DNA of 64,000 bases, taken from Bacteroidota bacterium. Lineage in GTDB: Bacteria; Bacteroidota; Bacteroidia; Chitinophagales; UBA10324. The position numbers and the translations under genes are program-made. Where the stretch lies: NCBI GenBank assembly GCA_014190575.1, contig BJGQ01000005.1, positions 62,001 to 126,000 on the forward strand. The letters run 5' to 3'. Below are positions 10,410 through 21,807 of the stretch, piece by piece. Under the pieces are notes generated by a model, which was not told the DNA's origin, made no database searches, and saw only the letters and a program-made list of their open reading frames with translations. The number at the start of each line of letters is the position of its first letter. The first letter of the stretch is position 1.

Positions 10410-11450
10410 ATGGAAGAAAAAATACGATTAACACAGCACAGTCACGGTGCAGGATGCGGATGCAAAATTGCTCCCGAAGTTTTGCAAAACATTCTGGCAA
10501 ACAGCGGGAAAAACGAAAAAGTATTTCGCGAATTATTAGTCGGCTTCGATTCAGCAGATGATGCAGCGGTGTGGGATTTGGGAAACGAAAATGTGTTAAT
10601 CACCACCACCGATTTTTTTCTGCCGATTGTGGACGATGCATTCACCTTCGGAAGAATTGCTGCAGCAAATGCACTGAGCGATGTCTATGCAATGGGCGGT
10701 AAACCGATTTTTGCTCTAGCACTTCTTGGTTTTCCAGTTGAGAAATTACCCATTGAATTAGCAAGTGAAATTTTAAAAGGCGCACGAAGTGTAACAGACG
10801 AAGCAGGAATTCCGATAGCTGGCGGACACACCATTGATAATGTGGAGCCGCTGTTTGGTTTGGTAGTGAACGGAACTGCTTCGAAAAAAAACATTCGTCA
10901 AAATAATTCAGCACAAGAAGGAGATTTTTTATTCCTCACAAAATCAATCGGCACCGGAATTTTAACAACCGCACTGAAGCGCGGATTGATAACTGAAGAA
11001 GCCATTCAACCCGCAGTGGAAAGTATGTGCAAGTTGAATTCAGCCGGAGAAATTTTCGGAACCATGAATTCTGTTCATGCAATGACTGATGTAACAGGTT
11101 TCGGATTGATTGGTCACTTGCTTGAAATGTGCAGCGAAAGAATTTCAGCAGAAATATATTACGATAAGATTCAACTGATTGAAGGTGCAAAGGAATTAGC
11201 GCAAAAATTTGTTGCACCCGATAACACTTACCGAAACTGGAAAAGTTATGATGGAAAAGTAATCGGCATCACAGGCGAATCGCTCATCACACTCTGCGAC
11301 CCGCAAACAAGTGGTGGGCTGATGGTTGCTGTTGCAGAAGAAAACAAAACAGAATTTTCAGAATGGCTCAAAAAAAATGGGTTCGAAAAATATTCCGAAC
11401 CCATTGGAAGAATTTTAAAAAGAAATGAAAATGTAATTCTTATAAAATAA
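10410..11450 (+). CDS. selD: Selenide, water dikinase SelD (Cys form)
   Basis: HGAGCGCKIAPEVL, DDAAVWDLG, AGGHTIDN. Confidence 0.95.
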   Translation: MEEKIRLTQHSHGAGCGCKIAPEVLQNILANSGKNEKVFRELLVGFDSADDAAVWDLGNENVLITTTDFFLPIVDDAFTFGRIAAANALSDVYAMGGKPIFALALLGFPVEKLPIELASEILKGARSVTDEAGIPIAGGHTIDNVEPLFGLVVNGTASKKNIRQNNSAQEGDFLFLTKSIGTGILTTALKRGLITEEAIQPAVESMCKLNSAGEIFGTMNSVHAMTDVTGFGLIGHLLEMCSERISAEIYYDKIQLIEGAKELAQKFVAPDNTYRNWKSYDGKVIGITGESLITLCDPQTSGGLMVAVAEENKTEFSEWLKKNGFEKYSEPIGRILKRNENVILIK

Positions 11451-11451
11451 T

Positions 11452-12372
11452 TCAGGGTTTATTTAACCAGTTCGGTAGAAATTTATATCCCGCTTTCAAT
11501 AAAACTTCTTTAAGTTGCAGGTTTGATTGGGCATACAATGACTCAACATGTTTTCTATCCTGTTCTGATAGACTTCTTTTATCACTTGATGCATTTAATT
11601 TTCGATAAAAAGTGCGCAACATCCTTTTAAAAAAAATATTTTTTCTCCAGAACCATTCTATGTTCATATAAAATTTATATAAAATTCCATGGAGTTTTCT
11701 GTTCTTGTATTTAAGTGTTTTGTTTTCAACAATAAAATCTTCTGGCTTATAAAATGAAAAATCAATTTCCAGCCAATCACATACATCTTTCATAAACGAT
11801 ACAGAATCGTTTTTCAGTTCTTCATAAAAAATAATTTTCAAATCATCCCCGAAAGCATCAATCCAGTATGGCAGATATTTTACATACAATCCTTCATCAA
11901 AACCACGGATGTACAATTCATTTTCTTTTGTTCGTTCCGGATTTTGAAGTTTAGAATAGTCGAAAGATTTTAAAATAAATTCATTGAACGATTCATTCAC
12001 GGGCAAAAATCCATTAGAATGCTCACTCTCAAAAAATGAATTTAATCGGTCAACCGGGTCGCGAAGAATAATAATCAGTTTAAGATTTTTTAATTCTTTT
12101 TTTAAAACAGAGCCAATCTTTTCAACTCCATACATATAGCTCGGACTTGCTTCTAACCGATACTTTTTATCTGAAGCACATTGACTGAAATATGAAGCAT
12201 ATTCATCTAATGGAGGAATAGACTTTCCATATCTCAATGGCATAAAAAATCCTATTTCTTTTCGTAATGAAGCACATATTTCCGGATGCTGAGACAGGTA
12301 GGTATAAACCGAAGTTGTTCCAGCTTTATGTACTCCACCAATAATAAGGTTAGGAAGTTTTAAATCTGACAT
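11452..12372 (-). CDS. Sulfotransferase domain protein
   Basis: NLIIGGVHKAGTTSVYTYLSQHPEI (5'-PSB loop) and ILRDPVDRLNSFF (3'-PB). Confidence 0.88.
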   Translation of the reverse strand: MSDLKLPNLIIGGVHKAGTTSVYTYLSQHPEICASLRKEIGFFMPLRYGKSIPPLDEYASYFSQCASDKKYRLEASPSYMYGVEKIGSVLKKELKNLKLIIILRDPVDRLNSFFESEHSNGFLPVNESFNEFILKSFDYSKLQNPERTKENELYIRGFDEGLYVKYLPYWIDAFGDDLKIIFYEELKNDSVSFMKDVCDWLEIDFSFYKPEDFIVENKTLKYKNRKLHGILYKFYMNIEWFWRKNIFFKRMLRTFYRKLNASSDKRSLSEQDRKHVESLYAQSNLQLKEVLLKAGYKFLPNWLNKP

Positions 12373-12427
12373 TTAACAAAACAATTATTCCCAAAAAACG
12401 AAATCAAACAAAATATTGATTTCAATA

Positions 12428-13387
12428 TCAGAGGTAATACAAATTACTAGCAATTGAATTAAGAGTTTTCTCAACTGCGGTAACTGTTTTTTGTGATGAA
12501 GACCCAACGGTGTAAAGTTCTTTCGCATAATATATTTTGAAGTGGGGTGTTGAGGCAATAACAATAATATAAACATCAGTACCGCTCGTTAAACATGGTT
12601 GAGTTAATGAAAACATGTTTGTTGCTTTATCATAATTCCAAAGGCGAATTGCGCTTTTGCCATTAACAGGTACAACATAAACAGCTGTGTTGCCTGAAGT
12701 TAAATTATGCACTCCCCATACTCTAACATTTATTCCAACTGGGTTAGAATTAGACACCGATCTTGCACAAGAAATCCAACCTAATTGGGTTGGATTTAAT
12801 TTGTAATAAAATTTCGCTGCTGCATTATCAAAATAATAAGTTACAGAGTCTGATGATGATTCTTTCCAACTAAACAATGAAGTGTTTGCAGGTGACGGAT
12901 CAGAAACATTATCTTCTGCATAATACAATTTATTTTGATTTGCATTTGTTCCCCCTGGCATTGCAATATCAATATTTTTACCTGAAGCAATTTTTAATTT
13001 ATGCCCTTGAATATCTACAGCATTTGTATAAATTGATCCTTCTGAGTTTAATGGAAGACCATCACTGTCAATTGTTGGAATGCTATTTAATGCCATGAAT
13101 CCACGAACATAATCTTCTCTTATACTAAATATAACCTTGCCTGAAAAAGCTGATCCATCTTCGTTCGTAAATGTATTTGGAGCAATGGTAAGGAGTCCCT
13201 TTTTTAATAAAGTATCATTGGATATACCTGTAGTATTTTCAAATGAAATTTGCTGAAACGAAATCGCATCGTTTCTACTGAAATAGTTAATACCCTTCAT
13301 TTGACCAAAATCTTCCTGATCATTTTTACAAGAAAAAAGAAGAATGCTGGAGATAACTACTAAAGAAAAAATGTTAAAAATTTTCAT
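12428..13387 (-). CDS. Uncharacterised lipoprotein
   Basis: MKIFNIFSLVVISSILLFSCKNDQEDFG lipobox; start moved from 13411 to ATG at 13387. Confidence 0.7.
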   Translation of the reverse strand: MKIFNIFSLVVISSILLFSCKNDQEDFGQMKGINYFSRNDAISFQQISFENTTGISNDTLLKKGLLTIAPNTFTNEDGSAFSGKVIFSIREDYVRGFMALNSIPTIDSDGLPLNSEGSIYTNAVDIQGHKLKIASGKNIDIAMPGGTNANQNKLYYAEDNVSDPSPANTSLFSWKESSSDSVTYYFDNAAAKFYYKLNPTQLGWISCARSVSNSNPVGINVRVWGVHNLTSGNTAVYVVPVNGKSAIRLWNYDKATNMFSLTQPCLTSGTDVYIIVIASTPHFKIYYAKELYTVGSSSQKTVTAVEKTLNSIASNLYYL

Positions 13388-13490
13388 CGTTAAAAAATTA
13401 TTCGCTGGCAAATTAAGAAAACTCTTTGTTATGAATCAAACATCCTTTAAATTGATTTAATCTTTATAAATTTTCCATCTTTGCCACACT

Positions 13491-14078
13491 ATGATAGTTA
13501 TAGAAAAAACCATTGTTTCAGAAGACTTACTTGATAAGCAATTTGTTTGCAATCTGGAAAAATGTAAAGGTGGCTGTTGTGTTGAAGGGGAATCCGGCGC
13601 GCCATTGGAGCAAGAAGAAATTGAAATAATTGAAAAGGTTTTTGATAAAGTTAAACCCTTTATGGTTGCTGATGGTATCAAAACCGTAGAAGAGTTTGGA
13701 AAATGGGTAATAGACTCAGATGGTGATTTTGTAACTCCTCTTGTTGGAGGAAGAGGAAGATGCGCTTATGTTTTTTTTGATAACAGGATTGCAAAATGCG
13801 CATTTGAAAAAGCGCATAAAGAAGGCAAGATTGATTTCCAAAAACCTGTTTCTTGTCATTTATATCCTGTTCGAATAACAACGCACAAAGATTATGATGC
13901 AGTGAATTATAGCAAGTGGGAAATATGTTCTCCTGCATGTATAAATGGAAAAAAGTTGGGTGTGCCTGTTTATCAATTTGTAAAAACTGCTTTGATGAGA
14001 AAATACGGAAAGGATTGGTATGACCAATTAGAAGGAGCTGCAATATTTAAAGAAGAATCAAAGATTGAAAAAAAATAA
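13491..14078 (+). CDS. DUF3109 family protein (Cys-rich)
   Basis: CNLEKCKGGCCVEGESGAPLEQEEI...CHLYPVRI...CSPAC. Confidence 0.85.
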   Translation: MIVIEKTIVSEDLLDKQFVCNLEKCKGGCCVEGESGAPLEQEEIEIIEKVFDKVKPFMVADGIKTVEEFGKWVIDSDGDFVTPLVGGRGRCAYVFFDNRIAKCAFEKAHKEGKIDFQKPVSCHLYPVRITTHKDYDAVNYSKWEICSPACINGKKLGVPVYQFVKTALMRKYGKDWYDQLEGAAIFKEESKIEKK

Positions 14079-14227
14079 TTGCACGATTAAAACAAAAATT
14101 AATCTGTCAATAAATGCAGCAATTGGTTAGGCTTTAAAATCGCATTTAATTACACGAATTGCAAAATCAAAACAATTATTTGAAGTTAGGTTTCAAAATA
14201 GTCAACTGCTAATTTCGCACATCTTTT

Positions 14228-15202
14228 ATGAAGCCAACTCTTGAAGAAATACGCAAACCAATTGAAAGCGAGTTAAAATTATTCGAAGAAAAATTTCGTT
14301 CTTCAATGAAAACCAAAACTCCTTTGCTTGATGCGGTAATGAAATATATAGTAAGGCAAAAAGGGAAGCGGGTAAGGCCAATGTTTGTTTTTTTATCTGC
14401 TTCAGTTTGTGGCGAAATTACAGAGGCAACATATCGAGGTGCATCACTAATTGAATTATTACATACAGCGACTTTGGTTCATGATGATGTGGTTGACGAT
14501 TCTGATGAACGAAGAGGATTCTTTTCGATTAATGCAATATGGAAAAATAAAATCGCTGTTTTGGTTGGAGATTATTTACTATCGAAAGGATTGTTGCTTG
14601 CAATTGGCAATAAAGATTTTCGGTTGCTTGAAATTGTTTCGGATGCAGTTCGTGATATGAGTGAAGGTGAATTACTTCAAATTGAAAAGACCCGCAAATT
14701 AAATATTACTGAAGAAATTTATTTTGAAATCATTCGCCAAAAAACTGCATCACTAATTTCATCTGCATGTGCTGTTGGTGCTGCTTCCTCAAATGTATCT
14801 GAAGTATTGATTTCAAAAATGAAATTATTTGGTGAAAAAGTTGGAATTGCTTTTCAAATTAAAGATGACTTGCTTGATTTCGGAATTGAAAATACTGGCA
14901 AACCACAAGGAATAGATTTGAAAGAAAAAAAAATAACTCTTCCTCTTATTTATTCTTTAAATAATTGTTCTTTAGTAGATAAAAAACGCATCATAAACAT
15001 TATTCGCAATCAAAACGATGACCCAATAAAAGTTGACGAAGTAATTTCTTTTATTCATCAAAATGGAGGAATGAAGTATGCAATTGAGCGAATGAATGTT
15101 TTTCGTGATGAAGCTATTTCGCTACTTGATGAATTCACTGAAAAAAAATCCTTACGGTCGTTAAAAGATCTAGTTTATTTTACCACTGAACGAACTAAAT
15201 AA
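14228..15202 (+). CDS. Polyprenyl synthetase family protein
   Basis: LLHTATLVHDDVVDDSDERRG and FQIKDDLLDF Asp-rich motifs. Confidence 0.93.
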   Translation: MKPTLEEIRKPIESELKLFEEKFRSSMKTKTPLLDAVMKYIVRQKGKRVRPMFVFLSASVCGEITEATYRGASLIELLHTATLVHDDVVDDSDERRGFFSINAIWKNKIAVLVGDYLLSKGLLLAIGNKDFRLLEIVSDAVRDMSEGELLQIEKTRKLNITEEIYFEIIRQKTASLISSACAVGAASSNVSEVLISKMKLFGEKVGIAFQIKDDLLDFGIENTGKPQGIDLKEKKITLPLIYSLNNCSLVDKKRIINIIRNQNDDPIKVDEVISFIHQNGGMKYAIERMNVFRDEAISLLDEFTEKKSLRSLKDLVYFTTERTK

Positions 15203-15261
15203 GACTCCTGGCTTTAAAAATATATATTTTAACATTTCATTTTCTATTAAAATATATCGCA

Positions 15262-15292
15262 TTTGCTATTGTCAAAAGTAATTTTACCTTTG
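15262..15292 (+). promoter_or_regulatory. Bacteroidota-type promoter TTTG-N19-TACCTTTG upstream of OmpA-family gene
   Basis: -33 TTTG 15262-15265 and -7 TACCTTTG (TAnnTTTG) 15285-15292. Confidence 0.65.
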
Positions 15293-15342
15293 AAACCAAA
15301 GCTAATCCAATCAATTTAGCAATTTCATTTCAATCATTCATC

Positions 15343-17097
15343 ATGAAAAAAATTTACCTATTATCATTCTTTTTAGGGTTAGGTTTTCTTAGTCTTAATT
15401 TGAAGGCGCAAAATCCTTATGATACTGCAGCCTATAAGCCTATTTTACCCCTATACCGCGATGTTCTCGGAGATACAACTGTTATATCGAAAAAGAACAT
15501 GCCACAGGAAAAACAATTTGAGAAAGGTCAATATATTTTTCCTGCAAAACCAAAAAATAAATGGGAAATAGCTTTGAATGGCGGAGGATTATTTGTTAGT
15601 GGTGATGTTTCAACCAAAGGTGGTTGGGGCTTAGGGCTTGATGTTCGCAAATCTCTTGGGTATGCAGTAAGCTTAAAAGGTCAGGTTTTACATGGTACAA
15701 CTTATGGACTTAACTGGCAAGGAAGTACAGGTCTTGCAAATAATCCAATGTTAACAAGAGCTCATCCTGCAACAGATTATTATAGTAACGGTGGAATATT
15801 TTATTACAACTATAAAACAGACATTGATGAAATAAATATGCAGGCAATTCTTACACTCAACAACATCGGTTATCATAAAGTTGGTCGTGAAAGAAAAGTT
15901 AATCTTTATGGCGGAATTGGAGGTGGTGCTATGATTTACAGAACCAATATGGATGCACTTGACGCAAATAATAATCGTTATGATTTTGTTTCGATTTTTA
16001 CAAATGGTTCTTTTACTGATAGAAAAACTACTACAGCTGCCCTTAAAAAAATTATGGATGGAACCTATGAAACCGCTGCTGAAGGTCAACCCGATCAACC
16101 AAAATTTTTTGAACGAGTAACCAAACCTGTAGTTACTGGAAGTATTGGATTAGGATTTCATTTGAGTCGTAAATTTCAATTGTCTCTATCTGAAAAAATT
16201 TCAATTGTAAATGATGATTTGCTGGATGGTCAGCGTTGGCAAGAACACCCAGGACTTGATCCAGTATTAACAGGAAATTTTGATACTTATCATTATATCA
16301 GTGCCTCATTAGGGTATTTCATTGGAGGGAAAAGTCGTGTTGAACCATTGTATTGGCAAAATCCTAATGATTATACTTACGATGCAATACAAACACTTAT
16401 TAAAAAGAATGTTGATGATTTAGTTGATACTGATGATGATGGTGTTGTAAATAAATTGGACAAAGAACCAAACTCAGAAGCAGGTGCTATTGTTGATACA
16501 CATGGTGTAACTCAAGATTCCGATAAAGATGGAATACCCGATGTAAAAGACAAGGATCCATTTTCACCAATAGGTGCAAAAGTTGATGGAGATGGAATTC
16601 CAACCGATGCCGATAAAGATGGTGTCCCCGATTATTATGATAAAGAAGCAAATACTAACCCAACCGGTTTAGTTGATGCTAATGGAAAAACAATTTTAGG
16701 TGGAGGTGGAGGTGGAGGTGGATTTTGGTGGTTACCAATGATTTTTTATGATCTTGATAAAGATTATATCAAACCTGAAATGTTTGAAAGAATGAAATAT
16801 GTTGCTACTGTAATGAAAATGTATCCGGAATTAAAAATTGTTGCAACAGGTCATACTGATATTCGTGCGTCAAATAATTATAATGACAATCTTTCTTTAC
16901 GCAGAGTAAATAATGCGAAAAAATACCTTGCGGATGTTTATGGAATTGATGCTTCCCGAATTATTACTGGTCAGAAAGGAGAAACAGATAACCTGATTAA
17001 AAACCTTCCTGATGGATACAACGAAAAATTCGAAGGTCAACAATATTATAATCGTCGTGTAGAATTTAAAGTTTACGACCCTAAAACAGATAAATAA
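15343..17097 (+). CDS. OmpA-family outer-membrane protein with thrombospondin type 3-like Asp-rich repeats
   Basis: DTDDDGVVNKLDKEPNSE, DSDKDGIPDVKDKDPFSPIG; C-terminal OmpA domain. Confidence 0.9.
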   Translation: MKKIYLLSFFLGLGFLSLNLKAQNPYDTAAYKPILPLYRDVLGDTTVISKKNMPQEKQFEKGQYIFPAKPKNKWEIALNGGGLFVSGDVSTKGGWGLGLDVRKSLGYAVSLKGQVLHGTTYGLNWQGSTGLANNPMLTRAHPATDYYSNGGIFYYNYKTDIDEINMQAILTLNNIGYHKVGRERKVNLYGGIGGGAMIYRTNMDALDANNNRYDFVSIFTNGSFTDRKTTTAALKKIMDGTYETAAEGQPDQPKFFERVTKPVVTGSIGLGFHLSRKFQLSLSEKISIVNDDLLDGQRWQEHPGLDPVLTGNFDTYHYISASLGYFIGGKSRVEPLYWQNPNDYTYDAIQTLIKKNVDDLVDTDDDGVVNKLDKEPNSEAGAIVDTHGVTQDSDKDGIPDVKDKDPFSPIGAKVDGDGIPTDADKDGVPDYYDKEANTNPTGLVDANGKTILGGGGGGGGFWWLPMIFYDLDKDYIKPEMFERMKYVATVMKMYPELKIVATGHTDIRASNNYNDNLSLRRVNNAKKYLADVYGIDASRIITGQKGETDNLIKNLPDGYNEKFEGQQYYNRRVEFKVYDPKTDK

Positions 17098-17116
17098 CTT
17101 TTTCTTTAAAATATTT

Positions 17117-17147
17117 AAAAGGCTCGCAATTATGTGAGCCTTTTTTG
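17117..17147. terminator. Hairpin terminator after OmpA-family gene
   Basis: aaaaggctcgcaattatgtgagcctttttt. Confidence 0.75.
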
Positions 17148-17380
17148 TTTCTGATTCGATAATTTAATTAATAAAGCAGCTTTAAATATTGTTAAATAAC
17201 ACTATCCAAATAGTTGAATAAAATATACGAATCATGAAAAGATTCTTTCTTGAATTAATAACAATTTTGCGCTTTGATTCTAAATGACAATTGCTTGAAA
17301 TTATATTTATTAAAATGATTCTCTACTCCCCTATTTTAAGTGTTCGATGAGTCACTTGAAATTGCTTTAACAGTCAAAAT

Positions 17381-17893
17381 TTACTTCCTTTTCATCAATG
17401 GAACATTTGAACAGGCCTCACCATACATGAGGCTTTTAACCACGGGCAGCAATATCCTTGATATTTCAACATAAACTGAAACATCCACTTCCTTATCACT
17501 GCAACCCTTCACCAATAATTTTTTATCGCGATAATCTTCTGCATTAATCTTTTTTAATGATTGAAAAAATAAATCTTCTATCAAATCCCTTTCAGTTCCA
17601 AAACGATAATAAGCAGCAATTGAATTCAAGTTTACTGCAACTAATATAAAAGCCCATATTGGTACTATAGCATCCGCAGAACAAGTGATGGCAACTGATT
17701 TATTCAGGTACTGATTCCAGTTTATACCTTTTAATGATTCACGAAATTCCTTTTCTTTTAATACTAATCCTTTATAAAGAAAATCTTTTAAATCAAATAT
17801 TGCTATTTCACTTTTAGGGTAAAAGTCTTCGAGATTAAAAGTAATAAGGTCGCTTGAGGCGACCTTATTTATGATAGGTTTTTCGTTTTCCAT
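17381..17893 (-). CDS. DUF2480 family protein
   Basis: SVAITCSADAIVPIWAFILVAVNL ... KSLMYGEACSNVPLMKRK. Confidence 0.8.
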   Translation of the reverse strand: MENEKPIINKVASSDLITFNLEDFYPKSEIAIFDLKDFLYKGLVLKEKEFRESLKGINWNQYLNKSVAITCSADAIVPIWAFILVAVNLNSIAAYYRFGTERDLIEDLFFQSLKKINAEDYRDKKLLVKGCSDKEVDVSVYVEISRILLPVVKSLMYGEACSNVPLMKRK

Positions 17894-17941
17894 TTTTACC
17901 GCTGTATAACATTAACACAGCATAAAATTTTCAGTTCATTA

Positions 17942-20065
17942 TCAGAAGAACATATAACGATCGTCAATTATTGTAATTGTTTTCTTTAAAGCTTCAGAAA
18001 AACCATACTCAAATCGTGGAGCAACTGCCTGAGTAATTTGTTGTTTATATTGATTATAATCAGCAATCGGTTGTGGTTTTGTAGATGCTGTAAGTTTTAA
18101 AACAAAGACTGCATTTCGTCCAATAATAGGTTTTGAAATAACTCCTTCTTTTAAAGAAGAAAGTGCGCCGTTAATTTTTGGTTCAAAACCAATGTTATTA
18201 AAATATCCATCCGCAAAAGCCATATTATCTCCATTGCCTACTTCTTTGCTAAATTTTTGTGCCAATGACTCCAATGTTGCATTTAATGCAACCGAAGCGT
18301 TAACCTGGCCAGCTAATGCAGCACCTTTTAATTCATTTCGAACAAGCGGTTCAATTTGTGTTCGTAAAACTTCAACTGTTCCTGTTCCCTCAGGAGAAAT
18401 TGAAACTAAATGAGCTACAGCATAATTATCACCAAGGGTAAACACAGATGATATTGCATCTTTTTCAGCCCCGTAGGACCACTTCACTACCTCGCGTGCA
18501 CTGTTTAAACCCGGAATCTGAAAATCATTTTTCTTAGTTTGTTCATTTATTTGTTTATTCAGATTCGGTTCCTGCATTGCTTTTGAAAATAGCTCAGGTG
18601 TTGAATGATCATTTAAAAATTTTGTTGCTATATCATATACAGAATTGGTAGTCGCGCTGCTGTAATCAACATGTCTTGTTACCGTTGCTATTTGAACCTG
18701 TGGTGTTGAGGCAGGTGCTTCTGTGATACGGATAATGTGATAACCAAATTCTGTTTTAACCATCGATACTTCACCAACTTTTCCTGTTTCAAATAAATAG
18801 TCATTGAATTTTTTTACGGTCATACCATACTTTATGTATCCCAAGTCACCACCTTTTGCACCTGAACCTTTATCATCACTATATTTTGAAGCCAATGTTT
18901 CGAAAGCCGCACCACTTTTAATTGCATTAAAAACACTATCAGCTTTAGCTTTTACTTTAATACTGTCTGTACCATTTTGAGTAGAGAAAAGTATATGACT
19001 TGCCTTTACTGAATCAGGCATCATCTTACGATCAATAAGCACCGCAGTTTTAAAAGAACCATCTTCAAAATAAACAGGCAACACACTTCCAACTGCTATT
19101 TTAGAAAGAGTATCCTTTAAAACTTTACTGTCTAATTTTGAAGGACTGTAATACATTTTATCATAAGCACGGTCAGAATATCTGCGGAAGTAATCGGTAT
19201 CGTTTGGAGAAGCGGCAAAGTGTTGGTATGAATCATTTACATATTTAAATGCTTTTGCTGTATCTGAAGCAGATGGTTGAACACTAAAAATCACATATTC
19301 AATCTTTCGGGTTTCATCCTGCTTGTATTGTTCCTTGTGTTTATTTATATATTCCTGTATATTGCCATCAGTCACTTTAATAGTTGAATCAGCTATATCG
19401 GAAAGAGGGATTTTTAAATATTGAAGTGAATATTTGGTTTCTTTATCGTTGTACTCCATTTCTGCTTGCCATTTCGGAACATAAACCGCATTTTTTAAAA
19501 GTGCTTTGTACTTCCCTGTAATCACATCGTTTAATACATATTTTTGAAAACTTGCCCAACGAGTTTGTTTCTCAGCCACATCTTCGCCTTGCACACTTTT
19601 GTCAAGATTATCCAAATAATTTTTAACAGCCATCGGATCAAACTGACCGGTGTTTGGATTGGTAAAAGATTTTTTTAATTCCGGATAAGGATCTGCACCA
19701 AAAAACAAATCCTGCATTTGATCCTTCGGAAGTGTAATTCCTAATGCATCAAATTCCCGTTGATTCAGATATTCATTAATCATCTGATTCCAGGTTTGAT
19801 CGCGAAGAGTGAAGATGGTGTTATCATCCAAATTTTTACTGTTGCTGTTAATTTTATAAGCTTCAACTGAGGTATCCACCTTTGCCTGAAATTCTCTGAT
19901 ATTTATTTTTTTGCCATCAATAGAACCAACACTGTCACCCTTTCCACCCAATAATCCGGTATTTGAATTCAATGCTGTTTGCAATACAAAAAGACCGAGA
20001 CTCAGTCCAATAATAATTACAATTGCAGGTCCTAATTTGTTTCTTATAATCTGAATCATTGCCAT
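17942..20065 (-). CDS. SurA N-terminal/PpiD-like peptidylprolyl isomerase
   Basis: N-terminal TM then SurA_N-like region; parvulin-like KASHILFSTQNGTDSIKVKAKADSV...GGDLGYIKYG. Confidence 0.88.
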   Translation of the reverse strand: MAMIQIIRNKLGPAIVIIIGLSLGLFVLQTALNSNTGLLGGKGDSVGSIDGKKINIREFQAKVDTSVEAYKINSNSKNLDDNTIFTLRDQTWNQMINEYLNQREFDALGITLPKDQMQDLFFGADPYPELKKSFTNPNTGQFDPMAVKNYLDNLDKSVQGEDVAEKQTRWASFQKYVLNDVITGKYKALLKNAVYVPKWQAEMEYNDKETKYSLQYLKIPLSDIADSTIKVTDGNIQEYINKHKEQYKQDETRKIEYVIFSVQPSASDTAKAFKYVNDSYQHFAASPNDTDYFRRYSDRAYDKMYYSPSKLDSKVLKDTLSKIAVGSVLPVYFEDGSFKTAVLIDRKMMPDSVKASHILFSTQNGTDSIKVKAKADSVFNAIKSGAAFETLASKYSDDKGSGAKGGDLGYIKYGMTVKKFNDYLFETGKVGEVSMVKTEFGYHIIRITEAPASTPQVQIATVTRHVDYSSATTNSVYDIATKFLNDHSTPELFSKAMQEPNLNKQINEQTKKNDFQIPGLNSAREVVKWSYGAEKDAISSVFTLGDNYAVAHLVSISPEGTGTVEVLRTQIEPLVRNELKGAALAGQVNASVALNATLESLAQKFSKEVGNGDNMAFADGYFNNIGFEPKINGALSSLKEGVISKPIIGRNAVFVLKLTASTKPQPIADYNQYKQQITQAVAPRFEYGFSEALKKTITIIDDRYMFF

Positions 20066-20382
20066 TTAAATAGAGCTTCAATTTTTTTTGAAGGAGTGCA
20101 AAGAAAAAAGTAAACGGCTGAATATCCAAATGAAGAATAAATACTTGTTTTAGAACTGCTAATCGGTAAATAAATGCTGTTTAACATATGAGAAAAACAT
20201 AGAAATTAATAACCGGAGCAATTCATTAAAATGAATAAATACAAAAAATTATTGATGCGCTTTTCACTAAATATTTTTGAGAAAAAAATTTTTCAAGACT
20301 ATACAATTCATTCTGTTGAAAACCGTTGGTTGTAACACAAAGTGCCATTCTATTTTTGAGCACTTCAAAAAAAACATTCAGC

Positions 20383-21807
20383 GTGGATAGTGATAAACCA
20401 TTGCAGCATTCATTCAGGCTGATATTATTTGTTGCCATTATTGTTTCGTGCTTATCATTTATCAAGACTGATTTTTCAATAGGAAATTTCAAAGCAAAAA
20501 AAATTGACTTCTTCAGCGATTTGAAAACAAAGCCGGTGAAGAAGATTAAAAAGATTGCACCATTACCCGCACCGCCAGCAAAAGATTCACTTGCCAAAAA
20601 AGCCGGTGTGCTCATGTTCGAACAATATGAAGGTGATACTTCTACTGAGTGGAAACATTTTTTTGCGAAGCTGCAACGGGCAGAGAAAGGAGATAAAACT
20701 GTGGTGCGCATTGCATGGTTTGGTGATTCATTAATTGAAGGTGACATCATCACGCAGGATGTGCGAAATGAATTGCAGAAAAAATTCGGAGGCAAAGGAG
20801 TTGGGTTTGTTCCAATCACCACGCATGTTCCCGGCTTCCGCCAAACAATCGGATGGACTTTTTCTGAGAACTGGAAAACTTATTCGCTCACCGATTCTAT
20901 AAAGCACAAAGTTCCTTATGGTCTGTACGGACAGGTTTATGTTCCGCGAAATATGAGAGGTGTAACAGATTCTGTTGCGATTGAAAAGGAAGCGAGCAAA
21001 ATAAAATACAGTGGTGTGTATTCAACCACATTGAATGGATTGAGTCCGCTTTACAATGTGTCGTTGTTATATAGTCGTGCTGATTCGAGTGATTATATTT
21101 TATACAAACTGAACAATGGTGCGGAACAAAAAATGGAATTGAAATCGGGTGACAAAATCAATCGCTTAACTATCAATCAGAATAATCCAATCAATTCCAT
21201 TGAAGTTCGGTTTGTGCCGCAGGATACTTTGTTTGTTTATGGTTTCTCCATTGAATCTGGCAAAGGAATTTTAGTTGACAATTATTCCTTGCGTGGTTCT
21301 TCTGGCATTCATTTATCAGGAGTAAAAAACAATGTGTTAAGTCAGATACAACAGCAACTCGATTATGATTTGATAGTGTTACAGTATGGAGTGAATGTGG
21401 CGAGTGAGAAAACAGATGACTACAGTTGGTATTCAAGAAGCATTACGAAAACCATTAATTACCTCGAAACAATTTTCACCAACACTCCGATTTTAATTGT
21501 TGGTTGCAGCGACAGAAGCATTAAGCAGGATGGAAATTATGTAACGATGCCAACCATTCCTTCCTTCATTGCATCACAAAGAGAAACTGCATCGAACACC
21601 CATTCTTCTTTCTGGGATTTATTTACTGCCATGGGTGGTGAAGGCTCAATGATAAAAATGGCGGATGCAAAACCTGCATTGGCAAATAAAGATTACACAC
21701 ACTTTAAAGCAAGCGGCGGAAAAGTGATTGCAAATCTTTTCGTGCAATCATTGTTGTTTGAATATGATTGGTATTTATCTCAGCAGGAAAATAAGAAACC
21801 ACTTTGA
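20383..21807 (+). CDS. SGNH/GDSL-like protein, exported
   Basis: RIAWFGDSLIEGDIITQDVRNELQKKFGGKGVGFV; ORF track start 20326 (TTG), likely start near GTG 20383. Confidence 0.75.
   Translation: MDSDKPLQHSFRLILFVAIIVSCLSFIKTDFSIGNFKAKKIDFFSDLKTKPVKKIKKIAPLPAPPAKDSLAKKAGVLMFEQYEGDTSTEWKHFFAKLQRAEKGDKTVVRIAWFGDSLIEGDIITQDVRNELQKKFGGKGVGFVPITTHVPGFRQTIGWTFSENWKTYSLTDSIKHKVPYGLYGQVYVPRNMRGVTDSVAIEKEASKIKYSGVYSTTLNGLSPLYNVSLLYSRADSSDYILYKLNNGAEQKMELKSGDKINRLTINQNNPINSIEVRFVPQDTLFVYGFSIESGKGILVDNYSLRGSSGIHLSGVKNNVLSQIQQQLDYDLIVLQYGVNVASEKTDDYSWYSRSITKTINYLETIFTNTPILIVGCSDRSIKQDGNYVTMPTIPSFIASQRETASNTHSSFWDLFTAMGGEGSMIKMADAKPALANKDYTHFKASGGKVIANLFVQSLLFEYDWYLSQQENKKPL

Noticed and set aside
16681-16720. 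GGTGGAGGTGGA run in OmpA-family gene as possible slippage/phase-variation tract
   Set aside because: It is a short in-frame Gly linker before the OmpA domain; changes would be in multiples of three, giving no obvious on/off switching.
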